Translations under genes and position numbers: made by a program
Notes under the pieces: model-generated
Seen by the model: only the letters and a program-made list of their open reading frames with translations
Database searches by the model: none
What the model was told of the DNA's origin: nothing
Shown here: positions 45,588 to 55,798 of the stretch, one piece after another
How the letters are laid out: each line of letters begins with the position of its first letter
Numbering within the stretch: the stretch's first letter is position 1
From: Symsagittifera roscoffensis
Taxonomy: Eukaryota > Xenacoelomorpha > Acoela > Convolutidae
Assembly: GCF_963678635.1 (NCBI RefSeq)
Contig: NC_087063.1
Span: 35,872,540 to 35,936,539, forward strand
DNA: 64,000 bases
Reading direction: 5' to 3'

Positions 45588-45989
45588 CAGGGGCGGATTT
45601 AGGGGGGGGGGCGGACGCTTCTTTTCAGGGATTCGACCCCCTGCCGACCCAAAGGGCCCCCCTTTGGTTCTTTTTAAGAAATCCATTTTTGGCCGACCGA
45701 ACCTAAAATTTTTCTAAAAGCGCCTTTGGCGACAATACATACTAATTTTGAGGGGGGCACGCGCCGAAAAAACGCAATTTTTTTGGTCAAAATTTTCCAA
45801 AAAGTGCCTAAAAACACCTTTTTTGGACTGTTTATTCAAAAAAAAATTGCTTAGGGGAGCTCCAAAAATCAATTCGGTCGACCTAAAAAAAAGGTCGACA
45901 AAATTTTCGATTTTTTTTTGAAAATCCGCCTAAACCAACCAAACCAACCCCCCCCCCCACCCCTCGAGAAAATCCTAGATCCGCCCCTG
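45588..45989 (-). mobile_element. hAT-type MITE with near-perfect 8-bp target duplication
   Basis: CAGGGGCGGATTTAGGGGG to CTAGATCCGCCCCTG, flanked by ATTTAAAC (45580-45587) and ATATAAAC (45990-45997), 7 of 8 matching. Same orientation as the MITE 560 bp to the left. Confidence 0.85.
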
Positions 45990-46220
45990 ATATAAACTCA
46001 TTCCACACAAAAAGATTGAACAAAAGGCCATCGAAGAATATCTCTATTGTACAATAGTATGAATTATTTCAAAGAGAGCTGCAAAAATACACCATAGCGA
46101 ATTAGTGATGATTTATTGATACAAAAAAAACTTAATTAGAGCAAAAACTTGAATATAGCGTGAAAAACAAAAAATGACAACTAATTAAATGAAAAAAATA
46201 AACCAAGCATTGTAAACTGC

Positions 46221-46727
46221 CACAAAAGTGCTCGTATCATGGCGAAGCCCTGAATGTTCCGACTGACTTTTAATGTTTTTCGAGCAGTAGTAACATAAAA
46301 AAAACTAAACAAAACAAAAAAAATGAAAACTTTGAAAAAAAATTTATGAAATCATCCCACACACGCCTTACAAAATACAAAAGAAAAGATTTCGCTCCTT
46401 GTTAACAAATCAATTATGGCAAATAAGCTTCTTTCAACCAATTTGGAACAATTTTCAAGACGGATTAAATCTCCGCTTACGCATTAATAGCGCGAAATAT
46501 ATTGCGCGTGAATTGTCGCAAATTGGCCAAAATGGCAATCTTTGAAGCCCCATAACTTTACAAAAAATGATCAAAGCAAAAATATCTTTTCAAATTTCAG
46601 CTAAACCTTTTGAGTGATATAAAAAAGTTCTGTCAAAAGGGGCTTCTTAAAAAGTCAAAACTTGTCTGAAGAAACAACCCAACACGAGCACAAATAGTCC
46701 GTTACTTTCGTATCGAAAGTCGGAACA
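46221..46727 (+). repeat. RepA copy, short form
   Basis: Left end CAAAAGTGCTCGTATCATGG, then GAAGCCCTGAATGTTCCGACTG; right end CTTTCG-TAT-CGAAAG (perfect hairpin) then TCGGAACA. It shows both terminal hairpins and the inverted TGTTCCGACT/AGTCGGAACA ends in one 507-bp unit. Confidence 0.8.
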
Positions 46728-46949
46728 ATAAGAGACATTTCATTAGAACACATAACTAATTTGATTGAGAACCAAGTTTTGCTCAATACCGATGAAAATT
46801 AGATTTAGGAGAGTAAAAAGACAATCAAACTTTCCCGCTCAGAAAATTAAAACGGACCAGAAGGCATCAAGACTACTTCGCAGGCTGAAATTTGATGGTT
46901 GTAAATGCGGTTTTATAACAACCATTACTGGTATACTAGCCTGAAAACA

Positions 46950-46996
46950 ATTTAATATTATTTTTATTATTATTATGATTTATTATTATTATTACG
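46950..46996 (+). repeat. (ATT)n microsatellite
   Basis: Imperfect ATT repeats interrupted by ATG, possibly the tail of an unrecognised LINE remnant upstream. Confidence 0.7.
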
Positions 46997-46999
46997 AAG

Positions 47000-48280
47000 G
47001 TTTTCCTGTAGGCCCTTTTTTCTATGTCAATTGTGTTCTATAGATGATCTGGCGTCGATGAGCTTGAACTCAACACAAAAGCAAAGCAAACGGTGCTAAG
47101 CATATATTTCTGTATCGCTGTAAACTTTGTCACAGGCAAAGCGTCCATGTTTCTCGTGCCCCTTGCGATTCAAAATCATGTGCCAGCCGCTTGCGATACA
47201 AAAATATATGCCAAGGCGTAAGTAACAATTGCAAAAAAATGCGACCTGTTTCTTTTCAGAAATTTTTTAGAGCAGGCACAATCGTTCTGTTCTTTGGAGC
47301 TCCTTTTGAGGTCTTATGCATCAAGCGGCCAAAAATCCTTATTTCCAAATCTTGAACTGAAATGAATTGAGTTGAATCTTATTAGCTAATTAGCCAATCG
47401 AAATCAAACAACATGGTCCGGCATTTCATTTAAAACTTCAATCAGATAAAATTATTCGCCGGAATTACCAAATTTATAGATTTTTTTGTTTTTGTTTGAG
47501 TCATTTTTCTGTTCTTTTATCGTCTGGGTAATGTTCCATCAATGAATTGAATTACATCGATTATTTGACAGAATTTCACTTTTTCGGTAATTTCGGCTAA
47601 AACTTTTATCTGCTGCAAATGGTAATTGAAATGCCTGGGCGTGATGCTCAATCTTGATTGGCTAAAATAGCCAATCAGATTCGACAGCAAAAATTTATGA
47701 TTTTGACCGTATACATTTCAGATTCGAAACTGATTTTGGGCAGTTTAACTCATAATACCCCGCTTTTGATTCAAAGGTGTCCTAAAACTTAATACCAGAC
47801 AATTTAACACCGTACATTTTAAAACCTAGTCATTTCACTACTAAAATTAATGCTCTATGAACTCCTTATCTTAATTCTTATCACACCAAAGTTAATCCTG
47901 CAAGTAATGCACGCACCATAATGGAAAACTTGGTTTATCTTCAGTATACATGCTAAAATGAGGCTTTCTAAATTACTTAAGACTCTTATCGACAAGTTCG
48001 TTATTTATTGCCAATTAGACTTTTCGCTAAACCATTATGATCACTAAAAAAAGCTGCTTTTGCTAATTCATAACAATTTGACGTAAAATTTCTGACAAAA
48101 AATAAACTCTGACAGTCACTTTACATTTTATTCGAGCGATAAACAAACGCAAATACAATAAACACATTTTGATTGAGTCTTTATTCGAATTCAGTTTCAT
48201 TTAAAAACAAGCCAATTCTTATAGCGTCCGGCCACGAATTTTATTTCAAACGAATAAATAAGTGTACCGGAAACTGGATT
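47000..48280. other. No gene seen; one strong hairpin
   Basis: Spacer. At 47655-47677 TGATTGGCTA-AAA-TAGCCAATCA is a perfect 10-bp inverted repeat. Confidence 0.5.
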
Positions 48281-48299
48281 TGCTCAAAATATCAAACAC

Positions 48300-49570
48300 A
48301 CAAATGACGAGCAACTGCCACTACAGAAAATAACGAAACAATCGAGACGCGTGGAGAACAGAACCATGACCTTTCAGCGGGAAAATCGGATGCCGAAATG
48401 TCAAAAAGTATTTAAAAGATCTCAGCGAGAGATTTACCCCGACTGTCGCAGTTGCCAGTGCAGTTCAGTGCAGATTTACCAGCTACAAACGATATGGCCA
48501 CTCAGTTTGCCCTCCCAAGTAAAGACAAACTGATCCGAACGGCTGCGCACACACGTAAGCAGCTAGATGTAAATATGCCGCCCATTCCCGTTGCGCGAAA
48601 TTTTGAGACCCTGAAATTTTTTTGAAAATTTTATCCGATATGACAGTAGATCAAATGATCACGACCGAATCAGTTTGTGCGGCGACCCGAAACGCTGAGA
48701 GTTCTGGAGAAGTCATCTTTTTGGTTAGCCGATGGAACTTTTAAAATAACTCCAAGCCATCAGCTATATTCAATTCATGTTAAAGTATCTGGCATTGTGC
48801 CAGCATGCATTTACGCCTTCCTTCCTCACAGTAACGAAAAAAAACTACAATCGCTTTTTGCAGGCGTGATTTGATTTAGCACCCAACTTCCGGCCTGAAA
48901 AATTCTTATTAGATTTTGAGCAAGGTGCACTTCAGTCCTTCCAAAAAACATTCCCCGAAGCACATTAATCGGGTTGTTTTTTCCCGTCTCTCCCAGAGTT
49001 ACTTGAGAAAAGTTAATGAATTGGGTCTGAAAGTGACCTTAGAAACGAATCACGATTCAGCACTGGCTTTAAAAATACTGCTATCCCTTGCATTTGGAAA
49101 AAAAGACCGGCAATTCCTATGATATAATCGTTCAGCAAATTCAGAATGTATCCAACAGAAATTAAGAACCCAAAAAAATTGAGAAAATTGACTAGTTGTG
49201 TCTGTACTTCGGCTCTACTTTTTTTAAAAAGCTGAGTTCCGAACCGTGAAGTTTTTTTCCCACCCTCCCTTTGGAACCAGCGAGATGCGGCCTCGAGTGG
49301 GATTGCTCGAACAACAAATGCTGTCGAGGGATGGCATTTCGAGATTAAATCTTATTTCAGCGGATCCCACCCAAATATGTGGAAACTAGTGTGCAGCCTG
49401 CAAAAAGACGCTTTCGTACAAAAACTCAATTTTTGATGCATCGAGTGGCCATAAGTTCACAAAAAAGAAAAATGTCGAGTATTAAATGAAAGAGTACAAA
49501 ACATTATGTCCGTTTGCGAAGACAAAACTGATTTGTACTTTTTCAAAGCGTTATCTAGTTTGTGTTAAAC
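48300..49570 (+). pseudogene. MULE-type transposase relic
   Basis: Broken frames in order: LPSKDKLIRTAAHTRKQ near 48500-48560; FWLADGTFKITP near 48715-48755, with the DGTFK motif of the MULE catalytic domain; YAFLPHSNEK near 48815; LDFEQGALQSFQ (catalytic D...E region) near 48910-48945; VVFSRLSQSYLRKVNELGL near 48975-49030; and a C-terminal SHPNMWKLVCSLQKDA near 49365-49410. The active-site order matches metazoan MULE transposases of the FLYWCH-associated kind. Several stops and frame changes (for example near 48870 and 49125) make it inactive. No terminal repeats identified. Confidence 0.75.
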
Positions 49571-49589
49571 CATTGTAAATTTTATTTCA

Positions 49590-49940
49590 TTCTTTCGCAT
49601 TATTAAAATTCAAATTTTAACCCTACTTAAATTTTTGTCCGCTTTTTGTGAAAAGACGTTTCTTTGCAGACTCCCGGAAACGTAACTAATCGCCAAAACT
49701 TGACTCGCGCCTTGGCAATTTAATCCTGGGTTGGGACTACGGGCTGTCACACCCTTTAGCTTTGCATTTATGTGCCAACAGCCCAAAACAAGCTGACAAA
49801 GCGATCAGGTTACTTGTTTAAGTTCGAGAATGATTCTAAAAAAATAATGATTTTTAGGTTTTTGGCATTGGTTCAACCTTTTTTAAAATTCTATACCGGC
49901 TGAAAATGTCTGTAAAGTTAGGCCTTATTAGTCAAAGGAC
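49590..49940. other. No gene seen
   Basis: Short AT-rich spacer between the MULE relic and the next RepC copy. Confidence 0.4.
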
Positions 49941-49944
49941 GTCT

Positions 49945-50340
49945 ATAGACATCGCCAATAGACAGCTGAAAAATGATCAATGAACGCAAAGAACAGAAAA
50001 AACTAATTGTTTTAAAAATCTTCAGCTTTCGAAATTCAAAATAAAAAATAAGGCTTCAAAATTTGTCAAAATTCGAAAAACAAAAACAATTTTTGATCGA
50101 CACTTTTTGTGAAGCTAACTCAATTTGTAAAAACTGGGTCAATAGCTAAACATTTTTACTGCTCGTAAAATAGGTAAAAATCCAATTGAAACTTCGAAAA
50201 AGTATAATAATCTGAAAAATAAAAATCCGTTTTCGAAACTAGAAGTCGATCACATTTTTCGAGACCTTGTCTTGAAAAAAACTACCAAGACCTATAATAT
50301 ACGAGTCCTCACTACGCTCGATCTACCCTTAAACTAATGA
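49945..50340 (+). repeat. RepC copy 4
   Basis: Starts GCCAATAGACAGCTGAAAAA, contains TTTCGAAACTAGAAGTCGAT (shared with copy 3), and ends CAAGACCTATAATATACGAG. Confidence 0.55.
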
Positions 50341-50579
50341 AAATTGTGTATGCTATTTTTTATTTATAAAAGAAGTCACTCAGAGGTTCATTCTAAGATT
50401 TCCTAAAATAGTTTTATCATGTCAGAATGCTTAAAGCACACACAAAATTTTTTTAGTTTCAACTAACATCGCTTCAACCAGCGTAATTGGGTAAATTTTC
50501 CATCACTAAATTTGACCATTCCGCTAACAAAGTTATCTACCGTAAAATTGGTCTGGTTCTCGAGTACAACAAACTCATC

Positions 50580-50660
50580 CAAACAAATTACACAGAGGCG
50601 AAGCTGAGCTTCCCACCACTTGCAATACAGCAAGTACAGGATTGAAACAGCATGATGCTG
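50580..50660 (+). repeat. Short hairpin repeat (RepD motif)
   Basis: ACACAGAGGCGAAGCTGAGC then TTCCCACCACTTGC forms GAAGCT-G-AGCTTC. Related motifs lie at 30015-30050 (GCGAAGT-TGC-ACTTCGC) and 42580-42620 (GCGAA-CCGGAGC-TTCGC). Confidence 0.45.
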
Positions 50661-50719
50661 CAGAAGTAGCCAAGATGAAACTTAACAAAGAAAATAAAAA
50701 ATTTAAGGAGAATTTTTCA

Positions 50720-51090
50720 TGATTAGGTTTTCCAAAGAGATCCTGGTAGGTTTGATTTCGAGCAATCGAAAATATGGATCCAGAATCTTATCGGTTTTAA
50801 AAGTAAGCAGCAAATTTGTAATAAACAAATAAATAAAGAGCTAAGCCGACAGAATTGAAGCCGAGCGCAAATTAACTGGAAATCAATCAAAATGCAATAC
50901 CTACAGTGTCCACGAGTGGTACCCACATAGTGGTATAACCAACTCGGAAACTAAACCGACAGAGTTTAAGACGACAACCATAAAGCACAAAACTAGCGAC
51001 ACAACATAAACACAACAAACTAGCAGACAGTAACTGACATGAAAGGCGCTCAGTAAAAAGGTATAAAACATGATAGCGCCAAGATAAAAC
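50720..51090 (-). repeat. Diverged low-copy repeat, copy 1
   Basis: Shares CATAGTG, GTCCACGAGTG, GGTATA.CCAA.TCGGAAAC and CAACCATAAAGCA with 53575-53790. No coding frame recognised. Confidence 0.5.
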
Positions 51091-51597
51091 ATGATAGCGC
51101 TAGATCAACGAACAATTTCATATCTTTGTATCAATTTTTATGGAATAAAAATCATTAAAATATCAATGCCAAAAAAGACAACTGAAAGTTTAACTTGCAT
51201 CGAAAAAACACAAACGTAGCGGTAAAATGCCGACAATGCTAGTTGCGAGCACAATAAAAGCATGCGTAATAATTCTGTGCTCAGTAAACGACCAAGGCTT
51301 TCAAAATTTGAAAAAAAAAATTGCAAAATGTGAGCTACCTTTTTCCGAAATACGCAACAAAATTGCAACTCAATTACTTCCACAAATGGCATTCAAAAAA
51401 TATCAAGAAAGCTGACTCGAAAAAGCGGGACGATAGCGCGAAAAGTAGAAAATTTTCAATAAAAAAAACTGGTTCCGGCCGAATTGCAACTAAAAGCCTT
51501 TGACATCTCAAGCAATTGTTACCTCTACTCCAGATAAGCTACAATTTAATCCCTCTTTAAAACCAATTGCTAGAATCTAAGTGAAACCTACAATTCA

Positions 51598-51905
51598 AAA
51601 CTGAACTTGATCTTGAAACCATTCCTGCCAATATAAGATTAATTGGCTGAATTTAAATGAAACATGGAATGAGAACTGGTTGTGACCAAAAAGTTGATCT
51701 AATCGGATCATTTTAAAAGAAATATCGATCATTCTAACTAAAACTTCTATTTTTTCGAACCATCTAATGTTAGTCAACTTTTTATTGAATTGTCGGCATA
51801 CAACGCAATGTCTAAAGGGTTTGCCAGCCCGTAGTCCCAACAAAACGTCCCAAGTAAAGAAGCGACTGTTCTGGGATTAAATTGCTAGAGACAGCATTTT
51901 TAAAA
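51598..51905 (-). repeat. ~310-bp duplication, copy 1 (open frame on minus strand)
   Basis: About 97% identical to 52140-52446, with a ~235-bp unrelated spacer between. The minus-strand frame (82 codons, LGLRAGKPFRHCVVCRQF at its start) is open in both copies, but the changes include as many amino-acid replacements as silent ones, so there is no sign of selection on a protein. Confidence 0.75.
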
Positions 51906-52139
51906 GCAAGTCAAGTGAAACTTACTTAAAAGGGATTCGGAACTATATCGTCGGTAAACATCAAAGCTTTAATTGCGAAAAATTTTGTGAACCAAAATGA
52001 ATTAACATGCACGCTGCAATATGCGTTTTAGATTTGAACAGAATTGACCTTGCCGATAGTCTAGACTTTGTTTTGAACTGGAAAACGAAGCCGACCGACA
52101 TGATTCAAATTAGTTACCAAAACTGATAAGATTTTTCCG

Positions 52140-52446
52140 AAACTGAACTTGATCTTGAAACCATTCCTGCCAAAATAATATTAATTGGCTGAATTTAAAT
52201 GAAACATGGAATGAGAACTGGTTGTGACCAAAAAGTTGATCTAATCGGATCATTTTAAAAGAAATACCGATCATTTTAACTAAAACTTCTATTTTTTCGA
52301 ACCATCTAATGTTAGTCAACTTTTTTTTGAATTGTCGGCATACAACGCAATGTCTAAAGGGTTTACCAGCCCGTAGTCCCAACAAAACATTCCAAGTAAA
52401 GAAGCGACTGTTCTGGGATTAAATTGCTAGAGACAGCATTTTGAAA
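52140..52446 (-). repeat. ~310-bp duplication, copy 2 (open frame on minus strand)
   Basis: Second copy of 51598-51905; the frame extends a few codons further. Confidence 0.75.
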
Positions 52447-52469
52447 AACGAGTCAAGTCAATGCGTTTT

Positions 52470-53270
52470 TTCACGTCTCCGGGAGGCTTCAAGGAGACGT
52501 CTTCTCTCAAAAAAGTTAGTTGACAAACAAAGTTTCAAACTGAAAAAATATACAAGGAACTAATATTTAACCCAAGTTCGCCATAGCGCGAAAGAAATGC
52601 AAATACGTTTTTTCTTCGTAAACATGCATACTATTCTGCACTTTTTCTTTGAGCACCCGGTACTTTCTTTTTTGTACATTGGTGCTCACTCGAGGCGTTA
52701 TAGAAATCAAGTTTTTGGACTGAAGCAACTTTTTGCAAATTTACAATAACTTTCCACATACTGCTGTTGCGCGGCATTTATGAATGATGTATTTCGAGCA
52801 GTTCCGATTTGTAGTTGTCTTGTTTTTGCGTTTAAGGCAATACTCATGGCCTGACACCACTAGTATTTGTTAGTCTTTTGAAGATAAAGCAAAATGAAAA
52901 GACGCTTCAAACATTTTATCTGTTTGAGTGGAATAACAATGGTTAAAGAAATAGGCAGTATAATTTTTTTTTAAACTTACAAACGTCTTTTGTTGCCTTG
53001 AATTAGCCCCATGTAGGTTATCTCTGTTTTAAACGCGTGAATGAGGGATTATTTCTTAAGCTAAACGATATGCAATTAGTTATGAGCGACAAATGCAAGA
53101 AGTGAATTAAGAATGGCTTCTCTGGCCTCAATTAGTACACCTAATTGCAATACTAGTATGAGTGTAAAAGGACTTAATAAAAGGAGTTAATTTGAAACAA
53201 ATTTTTGGTTTTAAAAGGGTTAATTATTGTGGGGTCATCTCGTTACGGGGTTATAAAGTAGGGGGTGTAA
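52470..53270. other. No gene seen
   Basis: AT-rich spacer; no domain, exon or repeat family recognised. Confidence 0.4.
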
Positions 53271-53284
53271 ACATAGGGGGTTAA

Positions 53285-53520
53285 ATACAAATAGGCAGTC
53301 GAAGTCAAGTTAAAAGAGGCTGCTCCAAACTCCACAAGGAGCATTTGAACCGAAAAAAAACGAGCACTTTTCAAATAAAATACGATGATGAAAAACTGTA
53401 ACATACTTACTAGCGGGGCAAAACAACAAAGGAGTTCAACAAAAACTTCAACGAAGCATGTCCAAAAGTACGTAACATTTGTAAGGAACGCCTTCTATGA
53501 AGCCACCCTACCCCGAAAAA
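53285..53520 (+). repeat. Low-copy repeat, copy 1
   Basis: ACAAATAGGCAGTCGAAGTC to about CTTCTATGAAG matches 54035-54235 with moderate divergence. Confidence 0.65.
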
Positions 53521-53574
53521 AACGAAGCCAGAGCCTGATCAATTTTAAAATTTAACCAAAAATTTGTAGGGATC

Positions 53575-53790
53575 AGAATAATAGGTAGCAAATCCAGCAG
53601 CATAACGACCGAGCTCTAATTATCTGAAAATCAACCGAAATGTAGAGCCCACATAGTGTCCACGAGTGCTTTACAAACAGTGAACGAAAGGTGGTATACC
53701 CAATTCGGAAACTTGATCGACAGAAAGTCGTCAACCATAAAGCAGAAAACTTGTGATACAAACATAGCATAATAACCTGAATCGTTACAA
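53575..53790 (-). repeat. Diverged low-copy repeat, copy 2
   Basis: Partner of 50720-51090. Confidence 0.5.
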
Positions 53791-54034
53791 AAGTAGGAAA
53801 CTAAGGGCAACGGAAACTAAGACGGAAAAAAAAGACAGACGACAGCCAACCAGAACAATTCTAGTTTGAAAAAAAAAACTTTTTTTTTGTCTCAAGCAAA
53901 TGGTTTACTTTTCTACGCCAGATGAGCTGGATAATTGATTTTGTGAACAAAGTAGTTTACGGAAAAAAATCTGGTAACCGGTTGCAACACCGTTGCATAT
54001 CGCAAGGGTTCAACTTGAAACCTAACTTAGTCCA

Positions 54035-54235
54035 CACAAATAGGCTGTCGAAGTCAAGTGAAAAGAGGCTGTTCCAAACTTAACAAGGAGCACTTTAACC
54101 GAGAAAAAAGCATTTTTCAAAAAAATAAACGAGGATGAAAGATTACAACATACTAACAAGCGGGGCAAAATAAAAAAAGGAGGTCATTGAACAAGTCAGT
54201 AACACTTGCAAGAAACGACTGCTATGAAGTAAGCA
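54035..54235 (+). repeat. Low-copy repeat, copy 2
   Basis: ACAAATAGGCTGTCGAAGTC to CTGCTATGAAG, partner of 53285-53520. Confidence 0.65.
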
Positions 54236-54426
54236 CCTAACTTACAACGCAGGTGATGGGGTCAAAGACCCAAGGCAAGTTTTTGAAAAGAATTGAAGGG
54301 AAGATAATTATATTATCTCGAAAACCATACCAACACTTGAATTAAAGACCATACATTCCCGACGGCTCAGAAACAAGCAACAATTGAGGATCGGAAAATA
54401 TTCTCAAGATGCTTAGAAACACTTAC

Positions 54427-54476
54427 CCATTCAATTCCATCAGGGCACAGCAGTCGCAGTCATACTTTTGCTTCAT
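54427..54476 (-). CDS. Candidate internal exon, cysteine-rich
   Basis: Minus strand: a T-run then CAG acceptor, 50 nt with one open frame (MKQKYDCDCCALMELNG), and a GTAAGTG donor. The splice signals are good, but the exon is alone. It lies upstream of the NPDC1-like exons on the same strand, so it could encode part of the missing extracellular domain. Its end phase does not fit the transmembrane exon directly, so at least one more exon would be needed. Confidence 0.35.
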
Positions 54477-54663
54477 CTGAAAAAAAAATCAAGGTGAAAT
54501 TTCTTTTGAAATGATCACTTTCCTGTGTTTCTTCCAGTTTTTTATCTGTAACAGTCGCCTACTTAAGTCACATATGAGGCTAAGAAAAATAGGCCCTATA
54601 ACCATTGGCTCAAGAGTCAGGGACACTATCTCTTGTAAAAAAATTTGCTAAAAAAAAATTTTC

Positions 54664-54697
54664 AAACGTTTTCGCAACTATGTGCATCGTCAGGATT
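54664..54697 (-). ncRNA. Possible hammerhead-ribozyme-like motif
   Basis: Minus strand has CTGACGA, then a short stem GCA...TGC, then GAAA and ACGTTT. CUGANGA and GAAA separated by a hairpin is the hammerhead core, and Penelope-like elements are known to carry hammerheads near their ends. Stem II is only three pairs with an extra U, so this is tentative. Confidence 0.3.
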
Positions 54698-54950
54698 TTT
54701 ACAAAAAACTAATCTAAATGACGATAAAACATCAATTTACAAATAGTATTTACAATAAATCACATACAATTTGGTTCTAAACCATCATGATAAAAAAATT
54801 AGCCAATCACAGTTGACCTCTAAATTACTATTAAGATTAAAATACTTTTAACCTCTAAAATTAATTAAAGATTTTAAAATTAAGTTTCTGAGTCATAATT
54901 TTGGTTTAGACATGTACGTTTTAAATACAAAAACCAAAAATGTTTTGGGA

Positions 54951-55305
54951 CTAAATTTTCAGTGTTAACTCCCTGCTCCTAAACTCATCGCGCGTGTTCA
55001 AGCCCGGTTTCTCTTTCCTGATATGTATTGCCTCTGGTATTAGCAATTTTGTTTGGTTGTTTGACCTATCTATAATTTCCCAACTAAGACCTGCGCTATT
55101 TCCCTCAAAATGCCATTGCTGAAGGTGGAGGCCTACCGGTGAGTCTCCTTTCTTATGTTCCTCAATTCTAGTGGTCAAGTGTCGAACAGTTTGTCCGACA
55201 TACGTGGAAGTGCATGTGACATTCGAACAGATTTGACAAAAAGACAGTTTCGGATGGTTAGCCGCTAACCCGGAGAATTGGCAGTTTTCGAGGATTAGCA
55301 GTGTT
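54951..55305 (-). pseudogene. Penelope-like element C-terminus (GIY-YIG endonuclease)
   Basis: An open frame of about 118 codons on the minus strand. It contains CSNVTCTSTYVGQTVRHL then TTRIEEHKKG, which fits the GIY-YIG fold (here the second element is YVG), followed by WEIIDRSNN, an EAIHIRKEKPGLNTRDE block and SRELTLKI at the end. This tail is typical of endonucleases linked to Penelope-like reverse transcriptases. No reverse transcriptase remains upstream; sequence beyond 55305 is unrelated. The frame is uninterrupted, but the element is a 5'-truncated relic. Confidence 0.7.
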
Positions 55306-55398
55306 ATTTAGACGATTAGATGAATCGTGAAGGCTGGAAGATTCTGGAAGTTCTAAATTTCAAAATTTTGATTTGTCACGTCACATTTCCGAGAAACG

Positions 55399-55626
55399 TT
55401 GAAAACGGCCATTTTAGAAGAAATTAAAAAAGAGGACACAACAACAACGGCGGTTACAACAACAACAACGATAGTTGCGAGAGAAACTACGACGGTAAAT
55501 AGAAAATACGACAGAGTGTTAGCAAAGACTGCTCCGAATTGTAACAATTGTGTCGCTACAATTGTTACAAAGCAATTCACACCAACGGTGAAGATTGGTG
55601 GAACCGTGAATCCGGAGGGGTCTTGA
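55399..55626 (+). other. Threonine-rich low-complexity frame with an internal perfect inverted repeat
   Basis: A 75-codon frame dominated by ACA/ACG triplets. At 55539-55570 TTGTAACAATTGT-GTCGCT-ACAATTGTTACAA is a 13-bp perfect inverted repeat. Probably not a gene. Confidence 0.4.
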
Positions 55627-55786
55627 GGCTTGAACTTAAACCATTTCAAACGTACTTTTAGCTTCCTAGTCATGCCTTGAATTGAATTTAAATAACATCT
55701 CGAATCATTTTCTGATTATGAGAAGCTAGGAGTTGAGGGAAAGTTCGATGGAGATGATGATTTTCATCTACTGAACAAAAACAATA

Positions 55787-55798
55787 GTAAGATAATAA
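55787..55798 (+). repeat. Probable target site duplication, left copy
   Basis: GTAAGATAATAA, 11 of 12 matching GTAAGATATTAA at 61368-61379 directly after the LINE tail. Confidence 0.5.

Noticed and set aside
51915-51975. Minus-strand exon ending at a GTAAGT near 51918
   Set aside because: The frame meets a stop exactly at the donor and the acceptor lacks a pyrimidine tract.
53400-53520. Minus-strand GTAAGTATG donor
   Set aside because: It lies in a low-copy repeat and has no convincing acceptor or coding frame.
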